Source: Apodospora peruviana (lineage: Eukaryota; Ascomycota; Sordariomycetes; Sordariales; Lasiosphaeriaceae). From it: DNA of 64,000 nt. The stretch covers positions 868,001 to 932,000 of the forward strand of contig JAUEDM010000005.1 in NCBI GenBank assembly GCA_033439685.1. The letters run 5' to 3'. Below are positions 10,972 to 22,192 of the stretch, in pieces. Position 1 is the stretch's first letter. Each line of letters begins with the position of its first letter. The position numbers were made by a program, and so were the translations under genes. The notes under the pieces are model-generated. The model saw only the letters and a program-made list of their open reading frames with translations. It was not told the DNA's origin and searched no databases.

Positions 10972-11477
10972 TTCATTTCCGTGCTGCGGTCGGTGACAGG
11001 TGCATCACATTCGTGTAACTTGGGCTGCCCGGGGGTGTGGTACCGGCGGCCGCTGTATGTGGTATTGGCGGCCGCCAGCGGCGCCATTCTGGAAGCTGGT
11101 GTTGGCTGGGAGGTTGGTTCCCGTCATTCAAGCCGGTGTAGAAAGCCTCTTATTATACTCCGGTCCACGGAGTCCATACTAAACTACCTAAATCAAAAGC
11201 AGACACGGAAACGACTGTGTGGACCATTGAACTCTACCAGAGAGCCCGGCGCATAAACAAACAAAAGTCAAACGCAAACCCCATAACCAAACAAAGCACT
11301 CCCGTAACCCCCAGCCCATAAAGACGTATGCTCCTATCCTTGCATCGTCCCATTCCCTAACCCAACCACCCACCCAGTACCAGTACAGTCTATAGTATCA
11401 ACCTAACCAATAACAAAAGTATACCTCAACTCCTCGTTGCCCCCCCCAGTCTCAACCCTAATCTCCTTAACCTCCTT

Positions 11478-11507
11478 CCCCGTCACAGGCACCCCGTCAC
11501 AGGCACC
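11478..11507. repeat. 14-bp tandem duplication inside a coding region
   Basis: cgtcacaggcaccc is present twice in direct, perfect tandem. The 14-bp gain shifts the minus-strand reading frame near the 3' end of the secreted-protein gene. Confidence 0.95.
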
Positions 11508-12071
11508 TTTTCGATAAACTGCTGCGCATTCTTGCCAAACACGCTCTCGTTAAGATTCGCGTCAAACACCTCCTTTTTCGGCTCCTATCGAATCCTTTCG
11601 CACGGAAAAATTTTCGTCTGCCCCCCTTTTCCTAGCTTCTGTCTGCTGGCATTGATGGCGTCTTTCGAGGTTTGGTCCATGATCCCCGTCGTTCGCAGCT
11701 GCTTTACGTCAGAGGGCTTCATACCGGGCTTCATACCGGACTTGAGGAACGCGATGGTCGCTTGGATCTCCCAGAGCCGCGCGCGGTCTGCGGTACCCTC
11801 CCATCCGACGAAGGCGGTCTCGACGGGAATGGAACCCTCGTCTTTGTTGGTGCGTATCTCGGCGGCCACTTGGCCATCCTTTTCGACGGAGTAGCTGGGT
11901 TCGCGTTTGGTAGAGCCCGGGAGTGGGGCGTCGCCGAGGTATTCGATTTCGTAGCCTTTATTTTCGACGTTGTACTCGGGACTCTGAAAAAGGGGTCAGT
12001 CAGTTGTTGAAGGGAGCAAAGAGTGGGAGTGTTGTGAAATGTTTTACTTACGCTGGCCCCTTGGCTGAGAC

Positions 12072-12102
12072 GAGGAGGAGGAGGAGGAGGAGGAGGAGGA
12101 GA
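12072..12102. repeat. (GGA)n microsatellite coding poly-Pro
   Basis: About ten GAG/GGA units; on the minus strand they encode the proline run of the broken secreted protein. Confidence 0.9.
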
Positions 12103-12604
12103 TGAGCCCCAGGAAGCTCCGGCCTGGGGACCAGACTGCCCTTCCGGAGTGTCGCCACCGTCTTCGGTCTTGGGTTTGGGCGACGGGCCTGGGTTTTCCG
12201 GGGTGTCATCGCCGGGACGCTTAGCTCCGGGAAGACGGAAGGCCCGGGCATCATGATCATGACGAAGGCCACGGCGGGAGGACCAGTGGTCTACAAGGAG
12301 GCCATCTCGGCAGTTCTGATCGACAGAGTCTGCAGAACAGAGCGGGTGGGTGGAGACGACGGACACTGGAGCCAGGAACCCTGCCGCGGCCAAGGTGAGG
12401 ACGAGGGCCGAGGTTTTGGGACTTGCGCGCATGGTTGCTGGTGTACGTGGTAGGAGGTTAGTGCCGAAGCGTTGACAGGCGATGGGATGATGTGAATCTA
12501 AAAGTTGCGAGAGAGCAGAATTGGTACTGGTAGTCAGAAATGGTGATTGGGATGATGTGAAGATGATAATGGAGCGAAATCAAGCGAGACTTAAGGTTCT
12601 TCAT

Positions 12605-12610
12605 TATATA
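12605..12610 (-). promoter_or_regulatory. TATA box of broken secreted-protein gene
   Basis: TATATAAT on the minus strand about 170 nt upstream of the ATG at 12432. Confidence 0.55.
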
Positions 12611-13749
12611 CCCGACTGTCGCCTGCTCTAGCTATCTCAAAGATTCGGCTCGGATGTAATACCCTCACAAATGGGTAATACCACTGGAAGACATCATGAA
12701 GACTCACGACTCACTGCCAGCGGCTGGATCCGAAAGCAGGCCACCGGATCCTTCCACCTGATACTGACGTGACCCGGGCCGCTCCGAAAATCCAGCCGGG
12801 GTCTGGTGCGGGCCGGAGTGCATCACCTACCGGACTGGGTGAGGAGCTCCGGTCTTTGCTATCAATATCTTGATAATTGTGCAAAACACCATGCTGTTCC
12901 TTGAGTGGCTGGACGGTAATTATCTAAAAGGGTAAACACACCTACAACCACCCAATCTTCTTTCGCGTAAAACTTTGCTCATGTCGTCTCCTTGCTTCCT
13001 GATGGATTCTCGACACAGCTGACAAACACAGCCCGGGGCTGGCACAGCGTTCATGCTGTGCGGTGCTTCACCGTAGCCGGGATCGTTTTGGGGGGCAAGG
13101 GTGGGAACTAATTCAGGTCGGAAAATCTACCGCTCGGTGTTAAGGTGTATGTATGGTGAAGAGGCTGCTGACCTGTACGACTATATTATCATCAAATCCT
13201 ACGATCGTACGGTGAGGCTGTCGGACTCTCGGTTTTCTGGCGGCTACGAAGATAATATTCATTATTGTGTGCATCAACACGGGGTTGTGGAAGATGGAGA
13301 GCGGATGCCTAACGGGGTGGGTGAGTCGTCTCAGACCATACCTAGACAGACGGCCCAGGCCTTTAATATCGCCAACGATCTTTTCTATTCAGAGAAAGAG
13401 GAGGGATGGCGATTTCCACATTCGTATAATCGCTCATGTTCAGTAATCACCGGATGGGATTCGCATGGTCTCCAGGAGTGTTTGAAGCATCGTGATGGAG
13501 GGTCATGTTCTCAAACTCGAGACCGTGCCCAGCCATTCGGGATTTATCCCCAAACATCCGATCTGACAGAAAGTTACCTATAAGTTCAAGACATCCTGCC
13601 TGGTTTAAAATACAGCAAGTCGTTTCAATGCCATCTAAAACATCCATCAAGTGAAATCAACGAATCTCTTGAGCCTCTACAACTCTACAACCCAAAGCCC
13701 ACACATTATACTCATCCGACCAAAGACTCGGCCGCCAACGGGGCCGAGT
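12611..13749. other. Intergenic, no gene seen
   Basis: A 160-codon plus-strand frame at 13101-13583 has no recognisable motif and a composition like non-coding DNA. Both flanking genes are broken, so parts of this stretch may be decayed coding sequence. Confidence 0.45.
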
Positions 13750-14584
13750 ACTTGTCGTTAAGCCCGAGCGGGAACAACGCGGTTTGCATTTCCATCATCA
13801 CGGTGACCACGCCGACGGCGGTCCAGTTACAGCTGGATTGGCGACATCGCCAAGCAGTGTGGCTACCCATGGTTTCCCGGCAACGTGGTCACGTCTACCA
13901 GCACGAAAGGGGAGGTGTGTCCCGCCTGCGTCTGGTTGGATGGCGATGCAACCAACGGGAGGACGACCAAGGGGCTGGGGATACACCTGCCCAGTTTCCA
14001 GAGCAATACCGAACGGGAAAAAGATTTCCGGAACCATACCGACAAGCTGTGCAAGTCGAATCCAAGGTTTATGCGGTACACTGACCTCGTCTGGGCCGCG
14101 CCAATCCCCTATTTCAAGGAGCCAGTTTATGACCCCGCGACGCTGCTGGATAATGGGGATCAAGCGCTGAATAAGAGCAATCGGTGGCGGAAGGGTTATG
14201 ATGATCATCATAAGCTTGTCGATTCTAAATGGGAAGATGATGTGAAGAAGATAACGAAGAAGGAGGCGAGCTTGCTCGAATTGAAAAGTAAAAGACCGGG
14301 TCATTTGGTGGTTACGACGTTCGGGGGACATAGTGCCAAGGAGCTGTGCGAGAGAGAGCACGTCCTCGTACGGTCCGGATATGGTTAACCCCGAGGAAGG
14401 GTACTATTGCGATATGGAGAGCAAGACGCTGTAGGAGGTGTGCAAGAACGCGAAACGGACGGCATGTTTTGATATGGAGACGAATAATGTGAGGATGGGT
14501 AAGATGAGACGGGGGTATTACAAGATGTCTGGGAGGGCGGTTCCGAAGAGTAAGAAGTATACCGACGTGAGGCGGCGGACGTAG
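13750..14584 (+). pseudogene. Decayed secreted-protein gene
   Basis: Three frame segments read as one protein. The first (about 13750-13825, frame 3) has GAEYLSLSPSGNNAVCISII. The second (about 13827-14365, frame 1) has YSWIGDIAKQCGYPWFPGN, then CPACVWLDGDATNG, GLGIHLPSF, MCRYTDLVW-like text and GHLVVTTFGGHSAKELCE. The third (about 14366-14584, frame 2) has EEGYYCDMESKTL, a TAG at 14432, EVCKNAKRTACFDMETN, and a normal-looking end at TAG 14582. The pattern of Cys-Trp-Asp landmarks and the closing CDM...K..W..C...CFD box matches a fungal secreted-protein family of unknown function that I recall only by its pattern. Two frameshifts and one in-frame stop make a full product impossible. The N-terminal signal exon was not found. 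Confidence 0.65.
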
Positions 14585-14932
14585 GGGAGGGCAATGCCGA
14601 GCTGGGATCTAGTAGTATTTGAGCTTTGCTTTTGGCCATTGTGCTGTTGGGGTTTGGAGTTTGGAGCAAAGTATACAAGATCATTGGGTTGAAATATGGT
14701 GCGTATGATAGATACTAACTACCACATGAAATCAGATTATCAGGCTACCCAGGGCTTTCTCCATTCTAACTAAGTAGGTCCCTTCGACTCGAAACAGGTT
14801 AGTTCCTCCATATTAACATTAAAACAAATGCCTTGAGTTGAGACACGACGAAGCGAGCATGGATGGTGGAATGAATGGGGAGAGGAGCATGAAACGAAAA
14901 AAGAAAGAAAGAGATGTTAAAAAAGAAAAAAG

Positions 14933-15056
14933 TGCACCAGAGTGGGATCGAACCAATGATGCTGGCCTTTGGTCTGTCTACCGGGGTAGGGTCCTATCCG
15001 GTAGAAGGTTAATTAATGGCTCAGGAGGTGAGACGATCAACCACTGCGCCAAGTTG
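14933..15056 (-). pseudogene. tRNA-like relic with intact A and B boxes
   Basis: On the minus strand an exact A-box word (TGGCGCAGTGG) and a near-perfect B-box (GGTTCGATCCC) lie about 90 nt apart. Two T-runs of six follow, as in Pol III terminators. The T arm pairs at four of five positions. The acceptor ends (5' GGCAAC-type against 3' CTGGTGC A) do not pair and the D stem is lost, so no working tRNA folds and no anticodon can be assigned. It is best read as a tRNA pseudogene or tRNA-derived element. Confidence 0.4.
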
Positions 15057-15309
15057 CCTCGACGTTTTCTGATGTGAAAGCAAAAGTCTTGAGGTAGACC
15101 ATAAACCACCGTGGAGGCTCGGACCTTCGCGTATCCGACTTCAACCTTACTAGTAACATTCATTTCCCACAGGTCTCACTCAACTTGATCTCAAACAGTA
15201 TTTAATCAGGAATTTGTGTTTCGTAGAAAGTTCCGTTATAATACTAGTTGGTCACAGGGTACTACTAAATACTCTACCAATAGCCTTGAAGTTCTCATTG
15301 TGACTCAGC

Positions 15310-17049
15310 TCACGCATATAACGCATCCATCCTCACATCCTGAAGTTCTTCCCGACGACAGCTCAAGCCGGCATGTCTCACTCCGCTTCCTCCCACCTCT
15401 GTAAAGACCTCCCCTTTATCGCCCCACCAAAAGCGCCCCTTTTCATCCGTGTCCCAATCATCAACAAGATCGGCAATGGTCTGAATATGACCCCAAGTCG
15501 CCGGCTGTGCGCCTCTCGGTTTCTTGAAAGCAAGAAAGCTCACAAAAGCAGCGAGCAAACCCGCACAACAAGTGTAGACGAAAACGCGGCCGTACAGCAT
15601 TTCGAACGAGTACACACGCCACCGGCGGGTCATGACCGCGTCGCAGGCTGTACTGCAGTACACGAACCCGGCAATGACGGTCTGTCCGAGCAGCCAATGC
15701 AGCAGCGACTTGAAGATGATCAGTAACACGTTCTTCCAGCTGCTGAGTGCAGAGACAAAAGGGTTCGGTTTGATCACGTTTCGAGTGTGGCTCTTATCAA
15801 GTCTGGCTAATCGGCGCCAGGTATCCTCGTCGCGCGCAGTGATGACGACCAGCTCGGCGGCGTGGATACCGAGCGTCTGCAGGCCTTGGATGGCCATGAC
15901 AAACAGCAGGCCCAGCGCGACCTGACTCGTCATCGAGAGAGCGGGTGTGGGTTCGTTTAGGGGCCCTTTCATGTAGCCGGTATCGATGTCGAACTGTACC
16001 TTGTTCCAGTAGCCGCCCGACCATGACAGCGCAAAATCCCAGGGTTGCCGGCTGGAGAAGGCAAGTTGTCGCGTAACGAAGACGATGATCAGGAACCACA
16101 CGGTCGCGAGGACGAATAGGAACCATAGCAGGTGGACGATCCACCGCGTGGCCGGCCGGGATTTGCTCATGCTGGGCTGGGTTCGGGAGGGGTGAGTCGG
16201 TGATATGGTATCGTTGATGACTTCGTGCGGGATGGCAACTGCTTCATGCTTGCTATCACCACCATCATTACCAGAACTAACGGTAGCAACAGACATCATA
16301 AACCGACCATCACGATGCCGCGCCTCGCCCCTCTGCAGCGCCACCAAAGTCGTGTTGAGCGCATTCGAAGTCCAGTACTTGATCGACGCCGAATCCGAGA
16401 GCAAGCACCACACCGCCAATCCCGTCTGGAGCAATATCACCGCTCCCAGCACAATCAACGCGAGACAGTTAAGATACTGCGGTTCTTCCGGAGTCTTGGT
16501 GTCCTCGTTCTGTTCTCCTACGATCGACGACATAAATTCCTCGGGCGAGTACAGGTCCCAGTTCGCCCCCCCGACAAAGAGCTGCGAGGTGGTGGTGTAC
16601 CCAACCACCATGCACAGCGCCGACAACACATTAGCGGCGCGCCCGTTTGGTCCCCACGGTCGGGACCTGCTGCTCGTGAACAGGCGCAGGTTCGTGTTCC
16701 ACCGCAGCCGTTCCTCCGTGACAAGCGCCCAGCGCAGCGACAGCGAATGAATAAACGCCAGACCCTCGAAGCATTGTGTGAGTATTGTGTTGATGACGAA
16801 GGCGATCACTTCTGTCCATACGGTCGAGAGGCCGACCAGCGGGTACAGCAGAATCTGGTCGCCGTCTGGACGCAGTGCGAACGGGATGGCGACCCCGAAA
16901 CATGCCGTCGATGCGGCGAGCCCGATGGCGAGGGCTGCAATGTATCCGCTCCGTCCGTGGTCTTCTTCGGGCGGTGGGGGGATATGTGTTGTGATTGTGG
17001 TGGTGGTTCTTCTTCTGCCGCTGCCGCTGCTGCTGCCGTGTCTGAGCAT
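15310..17049 (-). CDS. Polytopic membrane protein, 579 aa
   Basis: Intron-free. A basic N terminus is followed by about eight hydrophobic segments: near 34-58, 66-92, 196-218, 300-325, 378-402, 440-475 and 492-515, with a weaker one near 140-155. The C-terminal cytosolic block is the most family-like part: ATWGHIQTIADLVDDW, then FWWGDKG and a VRHAG segment. I recognise this as an uncharacterised fungal membrane-protein type by that WGHIQT...DLVDDW...WWGDK box; no biochemical role is known. It is divergent from the large membrane-protein gene at 18046 across a 1.0-kb shared region, and proteins of these two types are plausible partners. Codon use looks like that of intact neighbours. Confidence 0.8.
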   Translation of the reverse strand: MLRHGSSSGSGRRRTTTTITTHIPPPPEEDHGRSGYIAALAIGLAASTACFGVAIPFALRPDGDQILLYPLVGLSTVWTEVIAFVINTILTQCFEGLAFIHSLSLRWALVTEERLRWNTNLRLFTSSRSRPWGPNGRAANVLSALCMVVGYTTTSQLFVGGANWDLYSPEEFMSSIVGEQNEDTKTPEEPQYLNCLALIVLGAVILLQTGLAVWCLLSDSASIKYWTSNALNTTLVALQRGEARHRDGRFMMSVATVSSGNDGGDSKHEAVAIPHEVINDTISPTHPSRTQPSMSKSRPATRWIVHLLWFLFVLATVWFLIIVFVTRQLAFSSRQPWDFALSWSGGYWNKVQFDIDTGYMKGPLNEPTPALSMTSQVALGLLFVMAIQGLQTLGIHAAELVVITARDEDTWRRLARLDKSHTRNVIKPNPFVSALSSWKNVLLIIFKSLLHWLLGQTVIAGFVYCSTACDAVMTRRWRVYSFEMLYGRVFVYTCCAGLLAAFVSFLAFKKPRGAQPATWGHIQTIADLVDDWDTDEKGRFWWGDKGEVFTEVGGSGVRHAGLSCRREELQDVRMDALYA

Positions 17050-18045
17050 CGTGGGTGTCTGTCTACACCAGCGCCCTGTGACGACAAAGGAACGAAGGAG
17101 AGAAATGCGGGGACACGTCTTGCTTTAAGTAACCCCCGTAGGGCAAGGACCGTCCGGTGTAGTTCCCAGGTAAGGTACCTCAGTTACCAGGTAGAGTTTC
17201 ATGTTTGGACGTTGTTGGTTAACAAGCGGCGCGGAAATGGGCTGTGTTGCCGCTGAGCCAATAACACCCCGGCGAGTTCGCCCTCCCTGATAGGCCTACG
17301 CCGCAATGGTGTTGTATTTACCGTTAAGCAATAATTACTCGTCTCCGTTTTGTAGGGCACGCCTCATTCAAACGACATTTATCGGCCCAATCCCTTCAAC
17401 AGACCAAGTGTGCTTCCATCCTATGGCAGTACAGAGGTATATCACTGCGTGGCAGTCACCAGAGCACCAGATATATAAGGTACCTACCTATGCTGCCCGA
17501 ATCTTACTCTCTGGCATTTCCTTATTCGTGAGTGGGCCGGTGCCGTTACCGCTTTAACCCGTGCGGTGGGTGTCACGGTGTGCGATGGGGTGTGCTGACT
17601 GTAGCGGTGACTGTAGCGGTGACTGTAGCGGTGACTGTAGCGGTGACTGTAGCGGTATCTAGGAGCTTTATTATTCTGCTAAACCCTCTATCACAGGCAA
17701 AGCATTACTACCTTACCTAACTTTCTATGCGAAATGTGGTTTGAAAAGGGGGAAGGGAGTCTGCCTTACCGGAGTGTTTACCCGGTCCCGGGAGAGCAAC
17801 ATGAATGGAATCAATTTATTAATTAGGCGAATTACTCGCCTCCGAGATTGGCGCGTTGAGCGGCCAGGGTTTATCCCGGTCAGTGGTTGATACTCACCGG
17901 ACTTCGAGGGCATTTGGAGCCACTTGGTGCATATCGAAAGGTATTCATCTGCCGCAGCCGTCTTATATCGTTTCCTCACTTTACCCTATTCATATTTCCT
18001 TGACTGGAGAGTCCAAAGCACCCGTTTCTAATCGAGAAACTAACG
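17050..18045. other. Shared divergent intergenic region
   Basis: It lies between the two divergent membrane-protein genes and should contain both promoters. It holds a 12-bp minisatellite (17597-17656) and several taccta/taggta words. No gene is seen. Confidence 0.6.
17597..17656. repeat. Five perfect copies of a 12-bp tandem repeat
   Basis: The unit gactgtagcggt is repeated five times without a mismatch, inside the divergent promoter region. A perfect array suggests recent expansion. Confidence 0.95.
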
Positions 18046-20299
18046 ATGGCCGGTGACTACGATGTGCACGTCGGCTGCTGGACGAATTGGTCTCGTGGGC
18101 AAATCTTTGGCGCAACACTTACCCTCTCTCGAGAAAATGGCAATCTCATTCTGTCTTTCCTCTCTCTTTTCGTCGCTCTGGTTTGCCTGCGCATCTGGAG
18201 GATCTTGTGCTTTGGCCTACACCTCGCCTACTCGAGTCCTGTTCCGCGCGACGGACTGCATTATCAACGCCAAGCTGTTCTTCGTACCGCCGCCAATCCT
18301 GACAACGGTATCTATACCATTACGATCTTAATATGGTCTTGGAAGCGCCGCGCCGGTCGAGTCTGGGTTCGGCTGTTGCCTACGCTGGGCCTCGCCATTG
18401 GTTGTTTCTGTGCCATGACTCTCGCGACCGGCTATTCCTCCAGGATCGCATCCACAGCCGGCACCGAAGTGCTGCTTACGGGAACCCGATGTGGTTACAC
18501 GGACATCAGTCTCGCAGCAGACAACTTGACTACAGTAATGGAAATCTTCGTGCCCACCCAAGTTCAAGAAGTGATATCGGCCGACACATACGCTCGACAG
18601 TGCTATGCGTCGTCCGCTACTACTTCGAGCCGCGGCCTCAACTGCGGTGTACTCGTGAAGCCGCAACTCACCCCAGCAATCGTCGACTCCAACGCCAGCT
18701 GCCCGTTCCATCCAAGCGTCTGCCAGACAACGCATTCAAACCTATTCCTGGACACGGGGCTCCTCGACAGCCACGAACACTTTGGTCGTAACACCCAGCC
18801 CGAGGAGCGATTCCAGTACCGTCGACTTCTTCATTGTAGTCCCCTGGCAACAACCGCAGGTTACACGTCGGTTTACAACCAGTCCGCCAACGACACGTAC
18901 ATACGCTACCACTACGGCAGCCCCATCCCTTCTGTGGATGAACAAAGGGATGAATATACGGTGCAATTCCCCAGGGACGTGTCGGTTACATACGAAGAGA
19001 TGGGGTCTAATGGCGGAGATACAAAGAATGATTACACAGTACGGTATGCAATTGAGATCCACCCAGTTCCAAGAGGCGTGCCTGGACATCAATGAGAAGC
19101 TATTAACTCGGTGTCGACGTTCAGGTTTGACCTTGCTTTTGGCCACAATGGGTCCATCCATCCGCTGATGTCGAGCTTCTCTCCGATACCAGAGCTGAGG
19201 AGGGTTGACGCCGATGTCTATCTATTTTTCCTCTCGTCCTCGGGTGTCATCTTTTCCCAACCTATCCTCGACCCTTGGTACAAGGCGGCAACATCGTATT
19301 CGCGGCCGCTCAGCCAACTCTCAAGCCTCACCGGAAACGTCAGTATCTACATGCAAGACGAGCCAGGTTCCCCGCTAGCATGCGCCGAACAGCATCAACT
19401 CTGCTTCCCAGGAGCAGCACCCGACGGCGGCGGTAATGGATGCACCCCGTTGGTGAGTTTCGATGACCTGATCAACGGCGGGATTGCATTCCAGGCCGTC
19501 GTGCACAATCCAGCCAGACGCCCTGGGATGGAATGGATGTTGAAGTCGACCATCGCAAAGGCTCTGCAGGCTTTTCACCCTATAGCTGTTCTCGGCAACG
19601 CGGCGCTGAAAGCTAGAACGAGTATCACCGGGGGACATCAAGCGCCCCTCCCATCTAACCAGTGGCAAGTTGAAGTGCAGCACTGGCATTCCAGCGTCAT
19701 GGCACACCTGCAATGGCAGTTTGTCCAGTCTGTCACGGGTCCTCGAGACCCGAGGCTAGACTCGACCTTTCGGTTTGCCGAAACCCCGAGAGAGAAAGAA
19801 TTGTGTGGCAATCAGGTACGGATGCCCCCCCCTAATGTCCACTTGGCTTGGTGTGACCGCACCGTACCATCCACTGACACTGACTGACCATATGCCCGAG
19901 ACACAGAAAGTACTCGTCTCAGATTCCGTATCCTTCAGCATTTTCGGACTCTCGACTATTCTGATAGGAGGTTCCCTCATCGTCGTATTATCATGGACCA
20001 TGGAACCTCTTGCACGTTGCGTTAGACAGCGTAAAGGGTCGCGGCCACCTTATGCTCTGCTCGAGTGGAACACCAATGGGACTTTGCAACTCCAACGGCT
20101 AGCATTTGAGGCGAATGGGCTCGGGACATGGTCATGGGCGACGGGCTCGGTCCCGGTCACAGAGTCGGGGGAGGTTCTAGGGGTTCTAGATCTTTCCAAT
20201 CCTCGGCACCCGAAGCTTCATGGGCCTCTTTCTCCCGTTTCGGTCGATGTTATTGAGGTGTCAGGTCATAAAGAGGGCGGACAGGAGCGAAGACACTGA
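18046..20299 (+). CDS. Large membrane protein with extracellular Cys-rich domain, 693 aa
   Basis: Three exons: 18046-19043, 19125-19815 and 19907-20299. Intron 1 (GTATGC...TTAAC...TTCAG) restores NDYTVR-FDLAFGHNG. Intron 2 (GTACGG...CACAG) restores ELCGNQ-KVLVSDSVSFS. Total length is a whole number of codons. The N terminus DVHVGCWTNWSRGQIFGATL is the hallmark of an uncharacterised fungal membrane-protein family. Membrane segments lie near 33-60, 112-135 and 577-600. The long region between the last two carries Cys and many N-glycosylation sequons, so it is probably extracellular. RRVDADVYLFFLSSSGVIF and DPWYKA are further family landmarks. The C-terminal 90 residues are cytosolic (ALLEWNTNGTLQLQRLAFE). 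It is divergent to the polytopic gene at 15310-17049. Function unknown; possibly a receptor or sensor. Confidence 0.85.
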
Positions 20300-21734
20300 T
20301 GGATTAGCGACTTACCTACTTAACTTATTATGCGCCAGCACACCAACCGCTAGCTTATTATATGTTTACCCGCAATATCAGGGCGACACCCTCAACCACT
20401 CTGACCCAGAACATGGTCGCGATAACATTGAAAACTTCGTCCGAGGTCCTTGCTGCAGGGCTGTGGCACAGGTTGGGCTGGAATCTTGGCTCATTTTTGT
20501 GCACGGTCAGCCAGCCACTTTTGCAGAATAGCTGGATGAGCAGATAGGTTTGAATAATACCTATGGAACATATGGAACATGTACTGATCCGATAAGACCG
20601 ATCAGGGCTGAGTCCTATCCGTCGAAAACGTTGCCGAGTACCTAATGGATGTCCCAAGACAGCCGGGGTCGAAAAGGTGTGTCACGGCCCGTTGTTGTGC
20701 CCATTCATTCAGGCTGTCCCAATTACACAGCCGTGACGACTAGTTTTAGAGAAGTTGGCCACTGGTCTTGGTTGACTCTTGCCCCAACGCATTGTTAGGG
20801 GTGCCACGTCCACCCTGCACATGGTGCTTGCTGCACGAAGGATGTCGAGGCAACGATCGAGATGTATCCGCCGAGCTCCGGTTTGCGCAGGGCTGAGCGA
20901 AGGAGAGTAATGAGACGCGTAGAGATAGTAACGCAGATTCTTCTTGACCCAGCAGCAGTCGTTATCTAAAGTAAAGGCAGTGGCGATTCTGAAGAAAACA
21001 CTCTCTCACGATACAATGAAGCTCATGAAAGACCATGAGGGTTCCGAAATATAACCCCGGTCGAGGAGCTTCACACTTTCATCTTTTCGAGCAGGATCTA
21101 TCATATCCAGTTCCCATTTTGCGAATCTGAGGTTGCTATCTTGCGAAGCGATATTCAGCGCTGTCGGCTGACGCCTACCTTACAGACCGTCTATAACGCT
21201 GACCATATGAGCACTGAGAAGTGTGGTCAATGCCTGTGTGTATTCGAAAACTGGTATACTAAATCCCCCCAAAGAATTGAAGTTATCCTTCTTCCTTCCT
21301 TCCCCTTTCCTTCCCCAACCAGCGTCAATCACTGGAAGTGCTCTTCACACCAATCTCAGCCAAACTCGTTGCTGTTGATACTGCCTTGCTCTACATCAGG
21401 GGAAGGGACCTCATAACTAGGTGGCACACATTGTCGCTTAAGTTCTGGGCGTGGCAGGAATCTTGCGGTCATACGGTGGTGACTTACAAGGTGAGGGACG
21501 GGCGGGGAGCAGGTGTGACGCATGTAAGCTACGGTGTTGTGCCCTGCTCCTCTAAAAAGGTTGGGTCCCAGTTGGTTTCGCACCAACTGCAGTACATATT
21601 CTTTGTCTGTGACAAAGCACAGCAGTTTCGTGTCTGAGTGGCAGGGTCAAATAGGTAGGCAGTTGGAATATCTCCGTGAATCACACCTACATACCTAGTG
21701 AGCTTGGTGCTGTGTTGATCGAGGAAAGGACGTC
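20300..21734. other. Intergenic, no gene seen
   Basis: A 1.4-kb stretch with scattered short open frames of no recognisable content; many stops and no tRNA signals found. Confidence 0.5.
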
Positions 21735-21740
21735 TATAAG
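21735..21740 (+). promoter_or_regulatory. Possible TATA box upstream of small Cys-rich gene
   Basis: TATAAG followed by a long C/T/A-rich leader running to the ATG at 21989. Confidence 0.35.
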
Positions 21741-21988
21741 AAGAACACGAAAATGATTTCCCAAAATCATCTCATCCTCTTTCCCATCACAAAAACATCC
21801 TGTTCCTCAAGCATACCAAGGACACCAGGAGCTTACCCACCATCTACCGTCTCCGAAACTTTACCACTACCAAATATTCTTGGGACATGTGAAGCCAGCC
21901 ACAGCCTGAACCTCAAACAGCCTCGCCGGCCCAACCGACCAAGGCACGAACGAGACGGGGTGTGTCAACCCAAACGATAGCGAACAAA

Positions 21989-22192
21989 ATGTGCACCTAC
22001 ATCGAAAGGATCAAGCAATGTTATAGGTGCGGCGCTGTCATCGCGAGATATCGAACCAAATGGCGCTACTGTAGCAACCAACATGTCCCAGGCCATCAAG
22101 CTACATGCCGCCGTCCCATGTGGGCAAGTCGTCTCTGCAATGAATGCGTCGAGGACCTTAGGAACCTACCCCCGCCGCTGCTTCAAGGATAA
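21989..22192 (+). CDS. Possible small Cys-rich protein, 67 aa
   Basis: A short frame starting MCTYIERIKQCYRCGAVIAR contains about seven Cys and two His in spaced pairs (CYRCG, CSN, CR, CNEC), a pattern of small zinc-binding fungal proteins beginning MCxxx. A TATA-like box at 21735 and a pyrimidine-rich leader support transcription. No family can be named, and the end of the gene is uncertain because an intron after the last Cys pair is possible. Chance is not excluded at this length. Confidence 0.35.
   Translation: MCTYIERIKQCYRCGAVIARYRTKWRYCSNQHVPGHQATCRRPMWASRLCNECVEDLRNLPPPLLQG

Larger units (their letters stand above)
11403..12432 (-). pseudogene. Broken secreted-protein gene (TAG stop plus 14-bp duplication)
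   Basis: The start MRASPKTSALVLTLAAAGFL is a signal peptide. A Pro-rich spacer with nine prolines follows. One intron (GTAAGT after GGGGCCAGC, ending TTTTTCAG) joins GAS to SPEYNVENKGYEIEYLGD. The frame ends at TAG 11587-11585 after PCERIR, yet the same frame goes on with convincing coding sequence (EPKKEVFDANLNESVFGKN). It is then thrown out of frame by a perfect 14-bp tandem duplication at 11478-11507. Skipping one copy keeps the frame open through KEVKEIRVETGGG to a TAG at 11403. So one nonsense change and one duplication have truncated a gene of about 270 codons. The truncated product might still be made and secreted. Family not recognised. The TATA box is intact. Confidence 0.75.

Noticed and set aside
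13101..13583. 160-codon plus-strand frame
   Set aside because: No motif, composition like non-coding DNA, no promoter; not called.
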